Source: Alphaproteobacteria bacterium (GTDB lineage: Bacteria > Pseudomonadota > Alphaproteobacteria > Sphingomonadales > Emcibacteraceae). Taken from it: a stretch of 6,111 nucleotides of DNA. The stretch is taken from positions 1-6,111 of the forward strand of contig JAADGA010000101.1 in assembly GCA_013152615.1 (NCBI GenBank). The letters run 5' to 3'. Under the pieces are notes generated by a model that saw only the letters and a program-made list of their open reading frames with translations, searched no databases and had not been told where the DNA came from. Shown here one piece after another: positions 1 to 4,978 of the stretch; the first letter of the stretch is position 1; every line of letters starts with the position of its first letter. Both the position numbers and the translations under genes were made by a program.

Positions 1-202
1 AATTCTGCCGGTTAATTTCCGGGCAATATGGTGTTTGTCCCGTCCGGGAGGATAATGCCAGAATTTAACAGCTTGATTTGACAGCTTGCAGGCGACACGG
101 CACCATAACCAGCTCCGCCCGCTGCAATTCAGCCTACCCCCATGCGCTGACTGGCTGATGGTCAGCAAATGATAACCATATTCCTATGGCACGACTATTT
201 TC
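1..202. other. Left flank with no supportable gene
   Basis: I see no gene here. All three plus frames hit a stop within the first 70 bases, so at most the last 4 to 22 codons of a gene entering from the left could be present, and nothing in them is recognisable. On the minus strand only very short open stretches begin with ATG. What is visible: a 6-bp stem with a 9-base loop (146-151 pairing with 161-166, GCTGAC/GTCAGC) without a T-run on either side, an 8-base direct repeat ACAGCTTG (68-75 and 81-88), and the second copy of a 19-base duplication described separately. This is the downstream side of the minus-strand stress-protein gene, but I cannot identify a convincing terminator for it. Confidence 0.6.
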
Positions 203-214
203 CTACGGCACGAC
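177..214. repeat. 19-base imperfect tandem duplication across the usp stop codon
   Basis: Bases 177-195 and 196-214 are two adjacent 19-base units that match at 16 of 19 positions, with differences at unit positions 1, 4 and 11. Read on the minus strand, the inner unit encodes the final Val-Val-Pro of the universal stress protein and its TAG stop. The outer unit repeats the same three codons and a TAG just beyond the gene, in a different frame. It looks like a small slippage duplication. The protein is unaffected because the first stop is retained. Confidence 0.75.
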
Positions 215-646
215 AGTTACCGGGATTTTGGCTTTTTGCAGGATGCTGTAGGCAACGCTGCCCAGCCCGAGTTTCGCCAGAAAACCACTGCTTTTATGGC
301 CGATAAATATCTGGTCGGCTTTATGCTCCTCGGCCAGTGCGGAAATAATCTCTGCGGCGTGGCCCATTTGAATATAGGTTTCAATGATAATATTTTCCGC
401 CGCAAGCTTTGCCCGTGCCGGGGCCATAACATCCTGCTCGGCACTTTCCAGCTGCTCAATATGCTGGCTATGGCGCACGGCAAGTTCTTCCACCGACATT
501 ACTTCAAATTCGGACCAGTCAACCACATAGACCAGCAACAGAACGCCGCCGCCCCTGACCTGCAGCTTTTCAACGGCAAGTTCCGCCGCCCGCACACTCA
601 ACTCCCCACCATCATAGCCAACAATATATTTTACCTGTTTTGCCAT
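203..646 (-). CDS. Universal stress protein, UspA family, single domain
   Basis: A 147-residue protein, the usual length of a one-domain Usp. These are cytoplasmic nucleotide-binding-fold proteins, usually dimeric, induced by starvation, oxygen limitation or other stress; biochemical roles vary. The N-terminal strand I8-V-G-Y-D12-G carries the conserved aspartate. Near the C-terminus is G116-H-K-S119 followed by G129-S130. This fits the ATP-binding pattern G-x2-G-x9-G-S except that the second glycine is serine, so ATP binding is likely but unproven. The protein ends I-P-V-T-V-V-P, the typical last strand. The ATG start is supported by AGGAGG seven bases upstream. It is divergent from the FNR-type regulator, and the shared intergenic region has an FNR-type palindrome centred 71 bases before its start codon. 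I infer induction at low oxygen. Family is sure; the specific paralogue is not. Confidence 0.93.
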   Translation of the reverse strand: MAKQVKYIVGYDGGELSVRAAELAVEKLQVRGGGVLLLVYVVDWSEFEVMSVEELAVRHSQHIEQLESAEQDVMAPARAKLAAENIIIETYIQMGHAAEIISALAEEHKADQIFIGHKSSGFLAKLGLGSVAYSILQKAKIPVTVVP

Positions 647-653
647 ATCTTTA

Positions 654-659
654 CCTCCT
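654..659 (-). promoter_or_regulatory. Shine-Dalgarno of the usp gene
   Basis: On the minus strand AGGAGG lies seven bases before the ATG at 646-644. It is the strongest ribosome binding site in the window and it fixes the usp start. Confidence 0.85.
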
Positions 660-666
660 GCGTTGA

Positions 667-696
667 ATTATACACTGATCAAGCTATATATCACAA
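667..696 (-). promoter_or_regulatory. Candidate usp promoter
   Basis: On the minus strand there is a perfect TATAAT (672 down to 667) and, 18 bases upstream, TTGTGA (696 down to 691), which matches TTGACA at 4 of 6 positions. The transcript would start near 660, leaving only about 14 leader bases, and the FNR-type palindrome would sit near -57. An alternative -10 lies at 690-683 (overlapping TATATA and TATAGC). Its start near 676-678 would put the palindrome centre at about -40 to -41.5, the classical activating position for FNR. The sequence alone does not decide between them; the second fits an FNR-activated gene better. Confidence 0.45.
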
Positions 697-710
697 TGCC
701 AAAGTCTGCT

Positions 711-724
711 TTGACCGCTGTCAA
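711..724. promoter_or_regulatory. FNR/FixK-type binding site upstream of usp
   Basis: TTGACCGCTGTCAA is a perfect five-base inverted repeat, TTGAC-N4-GTCAA, fitting the FNR/FixK consensus TTGAY-N4-RTCAA. The adjacent regulator has the recognition-helix residues E217, S220 and R221 that read TTGAT/TTGAC half-sites in this family. The centre is 71 bases from the usp start codon and 151 from the regulator's start codon, so usp is the likelier target. Binding is inferred, not shown. Confidence 0.7.
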
Positions 725-751
725 GTATTTATCCCTGATGCCGATATTAAA

Positions 752-767
752 GATTTATATAAATCAA
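752..767. promoter_or_regulatory. Second palindrome, possible FNR box for the regulator's own promoter
   Basis: Two overlapping readings exist. Bases 754-767, TTTATATAAATCAA, match TTGAT-N4-ATCAA at 9 of 10 informative positions, with centre 760.5. Bases 752-765, GATTTATATAAATC, form a perfect 14-base palindrome centred two bases to the left. The first suggests autoregulation by the FNR-type protein. The centre would fall near -60 if transcription starts near 821, the usual upstream activator position. The second could be a site for another regulator, or chance in A/T-rich DNA. Confidence 0.4.
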
Positions 768-808
768 TGGATTAACTTTTTTCCTTATCCAGACGTATTT
801 TTTTGGGG

Positions 809-824
809 TAATATAGCCTATATT
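809..824 (+). promoter_or_regulatory. Likely -10 region of the fnr-type gene, within a perfect inverted repeat
   Basis: TAATAT (809-814) and TATATT (819-824) are both plausible -10 hexamers for the rightward gene, with transcription starting near 821 or 831. No good -35 is visible, as expected for an activator-dependent or weak promoter. Bases 810-824 are a perfect inverted repeat, AATATAG-C-CTATATT. The palindrome may be an operator or simply a by-product of two TATA-like boxes facing each other. Confidence 0.4.
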
Positions 825-868
825 GTGGTAGAGGCATAAAAAATGTAGTTTTCTCAGGGACTGAACAG

Positions 869-1636
869 GTGAGCGTTTCGTCATATAATTTTTCCAGTTT
901 CAGGTCAGGATCTGTCGTTCGGCTGGCGGCGGACAACAGTTCATATAATGCGGCGTGCGGGGGCTGTCCGTCACGGCATATTTCGTTGTGTAATGTTCTG
1001 AGCGCGCGTGATCTGAAGAAATTTTCGGAAATTATAACGGATATCCGCAAATCCGCCAAGCAGGTCATTTGTGCCGAAGGCGATGAGTCCGGTAACATCT
1101 ATAATATCCGTACCGGGGCGGTGCGAATTTCGAAGATGCTTTCGGATGGTCGCCGCCAGATAACCGGGTTTCTGTTTGCCGGTGATTTTTTCGGCCTGTC
1201 ATGCCGGAATAAATACAGCTATACCGCCGAAGCCATTACCGATGTTGAAATCTGCAGCATTCCACGGGCCAAGATCATTGATTCTTTCCGGAAATTTCCT
1301 GAATTGGGCGAACGCGCTTTTGATATGACCCGGATCGAGCTTGAAGCCACCCATGAGCAGATGCTATTGCTTGGCCGTAAAACGGCCCGTGAAAAATTAT
1401 GTTCTTTCCTGCTGGCAATAAGGGGAAAATACAAACCCCTTGATCAGGGCGATGACACCATCGTTGATCTGCCGATGAGTCGGTCGGATATTGCCGATTT
1501 TCTCGGCTTAACGGTGGAGACCATCAGCCGCCAGTTCACCGGCCTCTATCGGCTGGGCCATATTGAGCTTGAGGGATTTCACAAGGTGGTGCTGAAGGAT
1601 GCCGACGCCCTTTTTGCGCTGGCAGAAGGCGATTGA
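869..1636 (+). CDS. Crp/Fnr-family oxygen-responsive regulator with Fe-S cysteines (FnrN/FixK1/AadR type)
   Basis: A 255-residue cytoplasmic transcription factor. FNR proteins hold an oxygen-labile 4Fe-4S cluster, dimerise when oxygen is low and switch genes for low-oxygen respiration. The N-terminal cysteines are C30-x2-C33-x7-C41. The fourth ligand is probably C129 in the V-E-I-C-S-I-P segment, aligned with E. coli FNR C122. A cyclic-nucleotide-binding-like beta-roll spans about 50-135, followed by the dimer helix (about 145-175) with L-G-R-K-T-A-R-E-K. The helix-turn-helix (about 203-227) contains T-V-E217-T-I-S220-R221, identical to the E. coli FNR recognition helix core. The GTG start is the first in-frame start after an upstream stop and has AGGGA eight bases before it. 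C68, C112 and C178 are additional. The neighbours are a divergent usp gene with an FNR box and, downstream, rplU with its own promoter. The FNR class is sure; the exact name is not. Confidence 0.93.
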   Translation: MSVSSYNFSSFRSGSVVRLAADNSSYNAACGGCPSRHISLCNVLSARDLKKFSEIITDIRKSAKQVICAEGDESGNIYNIRTGAVRISKMLSDGRRQITGFLFAGDFFGLSCRNKYSYTAEAITDVEICSIPRAKIIDSFRKFPELGERAFDMTRIELEATHEQMLLLGRKTAREKLCSFLLAIRGKYKPLDQGDDTIVDLPMSRSDIADFLGLTVETISRQFTGLYRLGHIELEGFHKVVLKDADALFALAEGD

Positions 1637-1680
1637 ATTCTGTCCCGCGTCAGATCATCAGGTAAAAATAGTAAAATCTC

Positions 1681-1708
1681 TTGACAGCAGTCTTTGGCAG
1701 GCTATATT
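1681..1708 (+). promoter_or_regulatory. Strong sigma-70-like promoter for rplU-rpmA
   Basis: A perfect TTGACA (1681-1686) is followed after 16 bases by TATATT (1703-1708, 5 of 6 matches). Transcription would begin near A1715. It lies 45 bases after the regulator's stop, so the ribosomal protein genes form their own unit. It is the best promoter match in the window, as expected for a highly expressed operon. Confidence 0.8.
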
Positions 1709-1714
1709 TCGGCC

Positions 1715-1835
1715 ACTTTTGTCGACGGGACCAGAGTCCCGGGCGAGAAGGATGTCAATCGTCATACCCCGGTGTGAAAATACTGACCATGATCAGTTAC
1801 CGGCTATGACCAGAAGATAAAAACAGGAAACAGAC
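1715..1835 (+). promoter_or_regulatory. Structured 5' leader of the rplU-rpmA transcript
   Basis: The region between the predicted transcript start and the rplU ATG holds two hairpins. The first is a 6-bp stem CGGGAC/GTCCCG (1726-1731 with 1736-1741) with loop CAGA. The second is a long interrupted helix: GTCATA/TATGAC (1761-1766 with 1805-1810), then CCGGT/ACCGG (1769-1773 with 1799-1803), then ACTGA/TCAGT (1782-1786 with 1793-1797) with a six-base loop. That gives 16 Watson-Crick pairs, ending 14 bases before the AGGA of rplU (1825-1828). No T-run follows, so neither is a terminator. Autoregulatory RNA leaders before L21 genes are known in Firmicutes. Whether this is an analogous device is inference. 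Confidence 0.5.
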
Positions 1836-2408
1836 ATGTTTGCAGTCATAAAAACCGGGGCAAAGCAATATAAGGTTGCTGCCGGTGATATTATCAAGGT
1901 CGAAAGACTTTCCGGTGAGGCCGGGGCCAGGGTTACGCTGGACCATATATTGATGGTCGGGGATGACAACGGGGTCCGGGTTGGGACACCGACAATTTCG
2001 GATACGGTGGTTACCGCTGAAATCCTTGAACAGTCCCGTGCCGCAAAAATTATCATATTCAAGAAAAAACGCCGGCAGAATTATCGCCGTAAAAATGGTC
2101 ACCGTCAGCAACAGACTGTCCTGCGTATTGTCGAAATTGGTGATGGTACCGTAAAAGAGGCCGCCCCCGTGAAGGCGACCCCCAAAAAAGCCGAGAAACC
2201 AGCCGAGAAGCAGGCAGAAAAACCAGCCGAGAAACAGACAGAGAAACCGGCAGTAAAAAAAGCGGCCACTCCGAAGAAAGCTGCGGCCCCGAAGAAAACA
2301 GTCGCTAAAAAAGCCCCTGCCCAGAAAACTACACAGGAAACTACACAGGAAACTGCGCAGAAAACTACACAGAAACCTGAAACTGACCAGAAAACTGAGG
2401 AGAAATAA
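1836..2408 (+). CDS. rplU: 50S ribosomal protein bL21 with long basic/acidic repeat tail
   Basis: A 190-residue protein. L21 binds 23S rRNA and is a structural part of the large subunit. The conserved core is residues 1 to about 103: it begins [14 protein letters not shown] and contains the basic K76[14 protein letters not shown]90 segment of the L21 signature. Residue 9 is Ala where the family usually has Gly (G-G-K-Q). Residues about 104-190 are a low-complexity Lys/Ala/Pro/Thr/Glu/Gln tail, nearly doubling the roughly 103-residue length of E. coli L21. Extended tails are known in alphaproteobacterial L21. The tail contains an eight-residue repeat (from residue 120) and a four-residue T-T-Q-E/K repeat (165-180). 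The ATG start has AGGA seven bases upstream. It is the first gene after the promoter at 1681-1708, and the rpmA ribosome binding site lies in its last codons. Confidence 0.97.
   Translation: MFAVIKTGAKQYKVAAGDIIKVERLSGEAGARVTLDHILMVGDDNGVRVGTPTISDTVVTAEILEQSRAAKIIIFKKKRRQNYRRKNGHRQQQTVLRIVEIGDGTVKEAAPVKATPKKAEKPAEKQAEKPAEKQTEKPAVKKAATPKKAAAPKKTVAKKAPAQKTTQETTQETAQKTTQKPETDQKTEEK
2193..2252 (+). repeat. 24-base tandem repeat in the rplU tail
   Basis: Two full 24-base units (2193-2216 and 2217-2240) and a 12-base partial third (2241-2252) encode E-K-P-A-E-K-Q-(A/T). The two full units differ at only 4 bases, so this is a recent expansion at the DNA level as well as in the protein. Such tracts change length easily by replication slippage. 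Confidence 0.85.
2328..2375 (+). repeat. 12-base tandem repeat in the rplU tail
   Basis: Four consecutive 12-base units encode [12 protein letters not shown] and T-T-Q-K (residues 165-180). The first two units are identical (ACTACACAGGAA) and the others differ by one to three bases. It is a second, independent slippage tract in the same disordered tail. Confidence 0.85.
2397..2402 (+). promoter_or_regulatory. Shine-Dalgarno of rpmA inside the end of rplU
   Basis: GAGGAG sits eight bases before the rpmA ATG and is made of the codons for the final glutamates of L21. Because the rplU stop is only two bases before the rpmA start, ribosomes finishing rplU probably help start rpmA, which suits two proteins needed in equal amounts. 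Confidence 0.8.
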
Positions 2409-2410
2409 CA

Positions 2411-2665
2411 ATGGCACATAAAAAAGCTGGTGGTAGCTCCAATAATGGTCGTGATTCGGCGGGACGTCGCCTCGGGGTGAAAAAATATGCCGGTGAAGTC
2501 GTCATTCCCGGCAATATCATTGTTCGCCAACGGGGAACAAAATTCTATCCGGCGACCAATGTCGGTATTGGCAAGGATCATACACTTTTTGCCCTGACCG
2601 CAGGAAAAGTCCGGTTTTATAAGGGCAAACAGAAACGCAGCTACGTCTGTGTTGATCAGGCCTGA
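2411..2665 (+). CDS. rpmA: 50S ribosomal protein bL27
   Basis: An 84-residue protein of normal family length. L27 sits in the large subunit, and its flexible N-terminus reaches the peptidyl-transferase centre. The sequence begins [10 protein letters not shown] and continues with N-G-R-D-S, R-L-G-V-K, the core G34-N-I-I-V-R-Q-R-G42, and [12 protein letters not shown]. Position 48, usually Gly in the signature after R-Q-R-G, is Ala. There is no N-terminal extension of the kind cleaved in Firmicutes. It is co-transcribed with rplU, two bases after its stop, and is followed by an intrinsic terminator. Confidence 0.98.
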   Translation: MAHKKAGGSSNNGRDSAGRRLGVKKYAGEVVIPGNIIVRQRGTKFYPATNVGIGKDHTLFALTAGKVRFYKGKQKRSYVCVDQA

Positions 2666-2681
2666 AATTTAACAGCCTGAT
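2655..2681 (+). other. Stem-loop over the rpmA stop codon
   Basis: ATCAGGC (2655-2661) pairs perfectly with GCCTGAT (2675-2681) around a 13-base loop containing the stop codon. Bases 2656-2665 are also a self-complementary TCAGGCCTGA. No T-run follows. It may protect the 3' end of the message or be incidental; the true terminator lies 15 bases further on. Confidence 0.4.
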
Positions 2682-2695
2682 ATTGAAAATTCCGC

Positions 2696-2724
2696 AAGGG
2701 GGATGATTTTCATTCCCCTTTTTT
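2696..2724 (+). terminator. Intrinsic terminator of rplU-rpmA
   Basis: GGGGGATGA (2698-2706) pairs with TCATTCCCC (2710-2718) through nine pairs including one G-U, with a TTT loop, followed by six T (2719-2724). Two further A-T pairs extend the stem. It reads only rightward, since the opposite strand lacks a T-run. It lies 24 bases before the obgE start, so it should limit read-through from the very strong ribosomal promoter into obgE. Confidence 0.88.
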
Positions 2725-2748
2725 ATATTTGCCGATAGACTGTGCGAC

Positions 2749-3825
2749 ATGAAATTTCTCGACCAGTGTAAAATTTATCTCAGATCGGGTGCCGGCGGTG
2801 ACGGCTGCCTGAGCTTCCGCCGTGAGAAATGTGTCGAATATGGCGGCCCGGACGGCGGTAACGGCGGTCGCGGCGGCCATGTCCTTATTGAGGCGGTCAG
2901 TGGCCTCAACACCCTGATTGACTACCGCTACCGGCAACATTTCAAGGCCGGGCGCGGTATTCACGGCATGGGCCGCAACCGCACCGGTGCCAAGGGCGAT
3001 GACCGCTATCTGCAGGTGCCGGTCGGCACTCAGGTTTTTGACGAAAATTACGGTGTCCTGCTGGCCGACCTGACCGAGGAGGGGCAAGTGGTGATGATGC
3101 TCGAAGGCGGCCATCCCGGCACCGGCAACGCCGCCTTTAAATCTTCGGTCAATCAGGCACCGCGGCGCACTACTCCCGGCGGCCCGGCAGAGGAAATGTG
3201 GGTGTGGTTGCGGCTGAAACTGATGGCGGATGCCGGGCTGGTCGGACTGCCCAATGCCGGTAAATCAACGTTTCTGTCGGTGGTCAGCCGGGCAAAGCCG
3301 AAAATCGCCAATTATCCTTTCACCACGTTGAAACCACAGCTCGGGGTGGTTTATGTTGACCAGCGCGAATTTGTCATCGCCGATATTCCGGGCCTGATTG
3401 AGGGCGCTCATGAGGGCCACGGCCTTGGCGACCGCTTTCTGGGCCATATTGAACGCTGCGCCACCATATTGCATATGATTGATGCCACCGGTGATGATGT
3501 GGTTCAGGCCTATCGGACCATCCGCCATGAACTTGATGCTTATGGTGAGGGGCTTGGGGACAAGCCGGAAATTATCGGGCTTAACAAATGTGATGCCCTT
3601 GATGCGGAGCTGACTGAAATGCTGATGGATGAGCTGCGTAGCGTAACCACAGCGCCAATCCTCGCCCTGTCCGCCGCCACCCATCACGGCGTTGACCCGA
3701 TGCTGCGGGCGCTGTTAAAAAATATTGACCGGACCAAAAAGGCGGAAATTATTGACAGCGCCGCCACGGATTATCATGATCCGGAAATTGATGACAAGGA
3801 AAGCCGGGACTGGTCCCCGGTATAG
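2749..3825 (+). CDS. obgE: Obg-family GTPase (CgtA/ObgE), ribosome assembly
   Basis: A 358-residue cytoplasmic GTPase that associates with the 50S subunit late in its assembly and links it to growth state. The glycine-rich Obg domain (1 to about 158) starts M-K-F-L-D-Q and has [17 protein letters not shown] and A-P-R-R-T-T-P-G. The G domain has all motifs: G1 G166-L-P-N-A-G-K-S-T174, G2 P-F-T-T (190-193), G3 D212-I-P-G with the switch-II segment following, G4 N279-K-C-D282 and G5 S308-A-A. A short charged tail (about 330-358) ends W-S-P-V; the extra C-terminal domain of some Gram-positive Obg proteins is absent. The start is certain from the family's N-terminus, yet no Shine-Dalgarno sequence is visible. 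It abuts proB directly. Confidence 0.97.
   Translation: MKFLDQCKIYLRSGAGGDGCLSFRREKCVEYGGPDGGNGGRGGHVLIEAVSGLNTLIDYRYRQHFKAGRGIHGMGRNRTGAKGDDRYLQVPVGTQVFDENYGVLLADLTEEGQVVMMLEGGHPGTGNAAFKSSVNQAPRRTTPGGPAEEMWVWLRLKLMADAGLVGLPNAGKSTFLSVVSRAKPKIANYPFTTLKPQLGVVYVDQREFVIADIPGLIEGAHEGHGLGDRFLGHIERCATILHMIDATGDDVVQAYRTIRHELDAYGEGLGDKPEIIGLNKCDALDAELTEMLMDELRSVTTAPILALSAATHHGVDPMLRALLKNIDRTKKAEIIDSAATDYHDPEIDDKESRDWSPV
3804..3820 (+). other. GC-rich hairpin at the obgE-proB junction
   Basis: CCGGGA (3804-3809) pairs with TCCCCGG (3814-3820), with one bulged C and a four-base loop, ending just before the obgE stop and the proB ATG. It occupies the place where a proB ribosome binding site would normally be, and no purine-rich SD is seen. 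This suggests proB is translated by coupling to obgE. Confidence 0.35.
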
Positions 3826-4965
3826 ATGATGGAAACACCCGTAAGCAGCCGTTTCATCAGCCGCCATAGCAGCGGTTGGCGACGGATTGTTATTAAAATC
3901 GGCTCGGCATTGCTGATCGACAAAGGCAAGCTTCGCCGCGACTGGCTGGAGGGCATTGCCCGCGATGTCGTTTTCCTCAGACAGCAGGGCTATCAGGTCA
4001 TTCTGGTGTCGTCCGGGGCGATTGCTCTGGGGCGCAAAATTCTCAATCTCGCCATGTGCCGGAAACTGGAAGAAAATCAGGCCGCCGCCGCGGTCGGCCA
4101 GATTGAACTTGCCGCCGCTTACCGTACTATCCTCGGCAGGCATGATATTCCAACGGCCCAGATATTGCTGACCTACGGCGATACCGAACAGCGGCGGCGT
4201 TACCTCAATGCCCGCAATACCATCAGCCGCCTGCTGACGCTCAATGTCGTGCCGGTCATTAACGAGAATGACACCGTTGCCACCGATGAGCTGAGATACG
4301 GCGACAATGACCGCCTTGCCGCCCGTGTCGCCAGCATGTGCAGTGCCGACTGCCTGTTCCTGCTGTCGGATATTGACGGCTTGTATGATGCCGACCCCAA
4401 TCACAACCGGCAAGCCCGGCTGATTGACGAGGTCCCGGTGATCACCCCGGCGGTCGTGGCGATGGCCGGTGATCCGGTCTCCACCGGTTTTGGCTCCGGC
4501 GGCATGATTACCAAAATTGCCGCCGCCAAAATTGCGGTCGCCAGCGGCTGCCATATGGTGATCACCAACGGCAAGCGGCCCGACCCGGTTCAGCGCTATT
4601 TCGCCGGGGCCACCGGGACCTGGTTTCAGGCGTCCGGCAATCCGCTCGCCGCCCGCAAAAAATGGATCGGCGCCAGTCTGGATATTGTTGGTAGATTGGT
4701 TATTGATGCCGGTGCCGCCACCGCGTTAACATCCGGCAACAGTCTGTTACCCGCCGGAATTATTCGGGTTGAGGGAAAATTTGACCGGGGTGATATCATT
4801 CAAATTATTGATGAGAACGCCACGGTTATTGGTCAGGGCATAAGCGCCTATGGTGCCGCCGATACCATTCGGCTGAGCGGCCATAAAAGCCGTGAAATTG
4901 AACAGATCCTCGGCTATAGTGGCCGCGAGGAAATTATCCACCGTAATGATCTGGTGATAAACTGA
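3826..4965 (+). CDS. proB: Glutamate 5-kinase, with C-terminal PUA domain
   Basis: A 379-residue cytoplasmic enzyme phosphorylating L-glutamate with ATP to gamma-glutamyl phosphate, the first step of proline synthesis and usually the point of proline feedback inhibition. The amino-acid-kinase domain (about 20-265) shows V-I-K24-I-G-S, V-S-S-G-A-I (61-66), N146-E-N-D149, Y-G-D-N161-[13 protein letters not shown] (180-188) and G-S-G-G-M-I-T-K230; these align with E. coli K10, N134, D137, N149 and K217. A PUA domain (about 290-370) follows, with D-A-G-A-A-T-A-L and [10 protein letters not shown]. Its N-terminus is about 12-14 residues longer than E. coli. The ATG directly follows the obgE stop, and a second ATG is the next codon (3829). 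No SD is visible, so translational coupling is likely. Confidence 0.97.
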   Translation: MMETPVSSRFISRHSSGWRRIVIKIGSALLIDKGKLRRDWLEGIARDVVFLRQQGYQVILVSSGAIALGRKILNLAMCRKLEENQAAAAVGQIELAAAYRTILGRHDIPTAQILLTYGDTEQRRRYLNARNTISRLLTLNVVPVINENDTVATDELRYGDNDRLAARVASMCSADCLFLLSDIDGLYDADPNHNRQARLIDEVPVITPAVVAMAGDPVSTGFGSGGMITKIAAAKIAVASGCHMVITNGKRPDPVQRYFAGATGTWFQASGNPLAARKKWIGASLDIVGRLVIDAGAATALTSGNSLLPAGIIRVEGKFDRGDIIQIIDENATVIGQGISAYGAADTIRLSGHKSREIEQILGYSGREEIIHRNDLVIN

Positions 4966-4978
4966 AAATGGATTAGCT

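Noticed and set aside
62..81. Similarity between 62-81 and 2666-2686 (shared AATTTAACAGC core) as a dispersed repeat
   Set aside because: Only about 16 of 17 bases match before a gap. Short A/T-rich matches of this size can arise by chance, and the hairpin arms at the second site are not shared.
146..166. Stem-loop downstream of usp as its terminator
   Set aside because: It is only a 6-bp stem with a 9-base loop and no T-run follows on the minus strand.
236..775. Plus-strand open frame of 179 codons opposite usp
   Set aside because: It is antisense to a clear UspA gene with a perfect ribosome binding site. Its protein resembles no family, and it extends through the FNR-box intergenic region.
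1752..1820. 22-codon reading frame in the rplU leader (possible leader peptide)
   Set aside because: The purine-rich AGAAGG directly touches the ATG, leaving no spacing for a ribosome. There is no run of one amino acid codon, and most of it lies inside the predicted helix.
1797..2581. Two long minus-strand frames rich in Phe/Leu/Cys or Phe/Ala/Ser opposite rplU
   Set aside because: They are the complement of Lys/Glu/Ala repeat codons in the L21 tail. The membrane-like look is an artefact.
3715..4554. Minus-strand open frame of 279 codons opposite proB
   Set aside because: It lies antisense to proB, whose motifs are intact throughout. Long antisense frames are common opposite GCC/GGC-rich codons, and the translation is repetitive Gly/Ala/Asn with no family signature.
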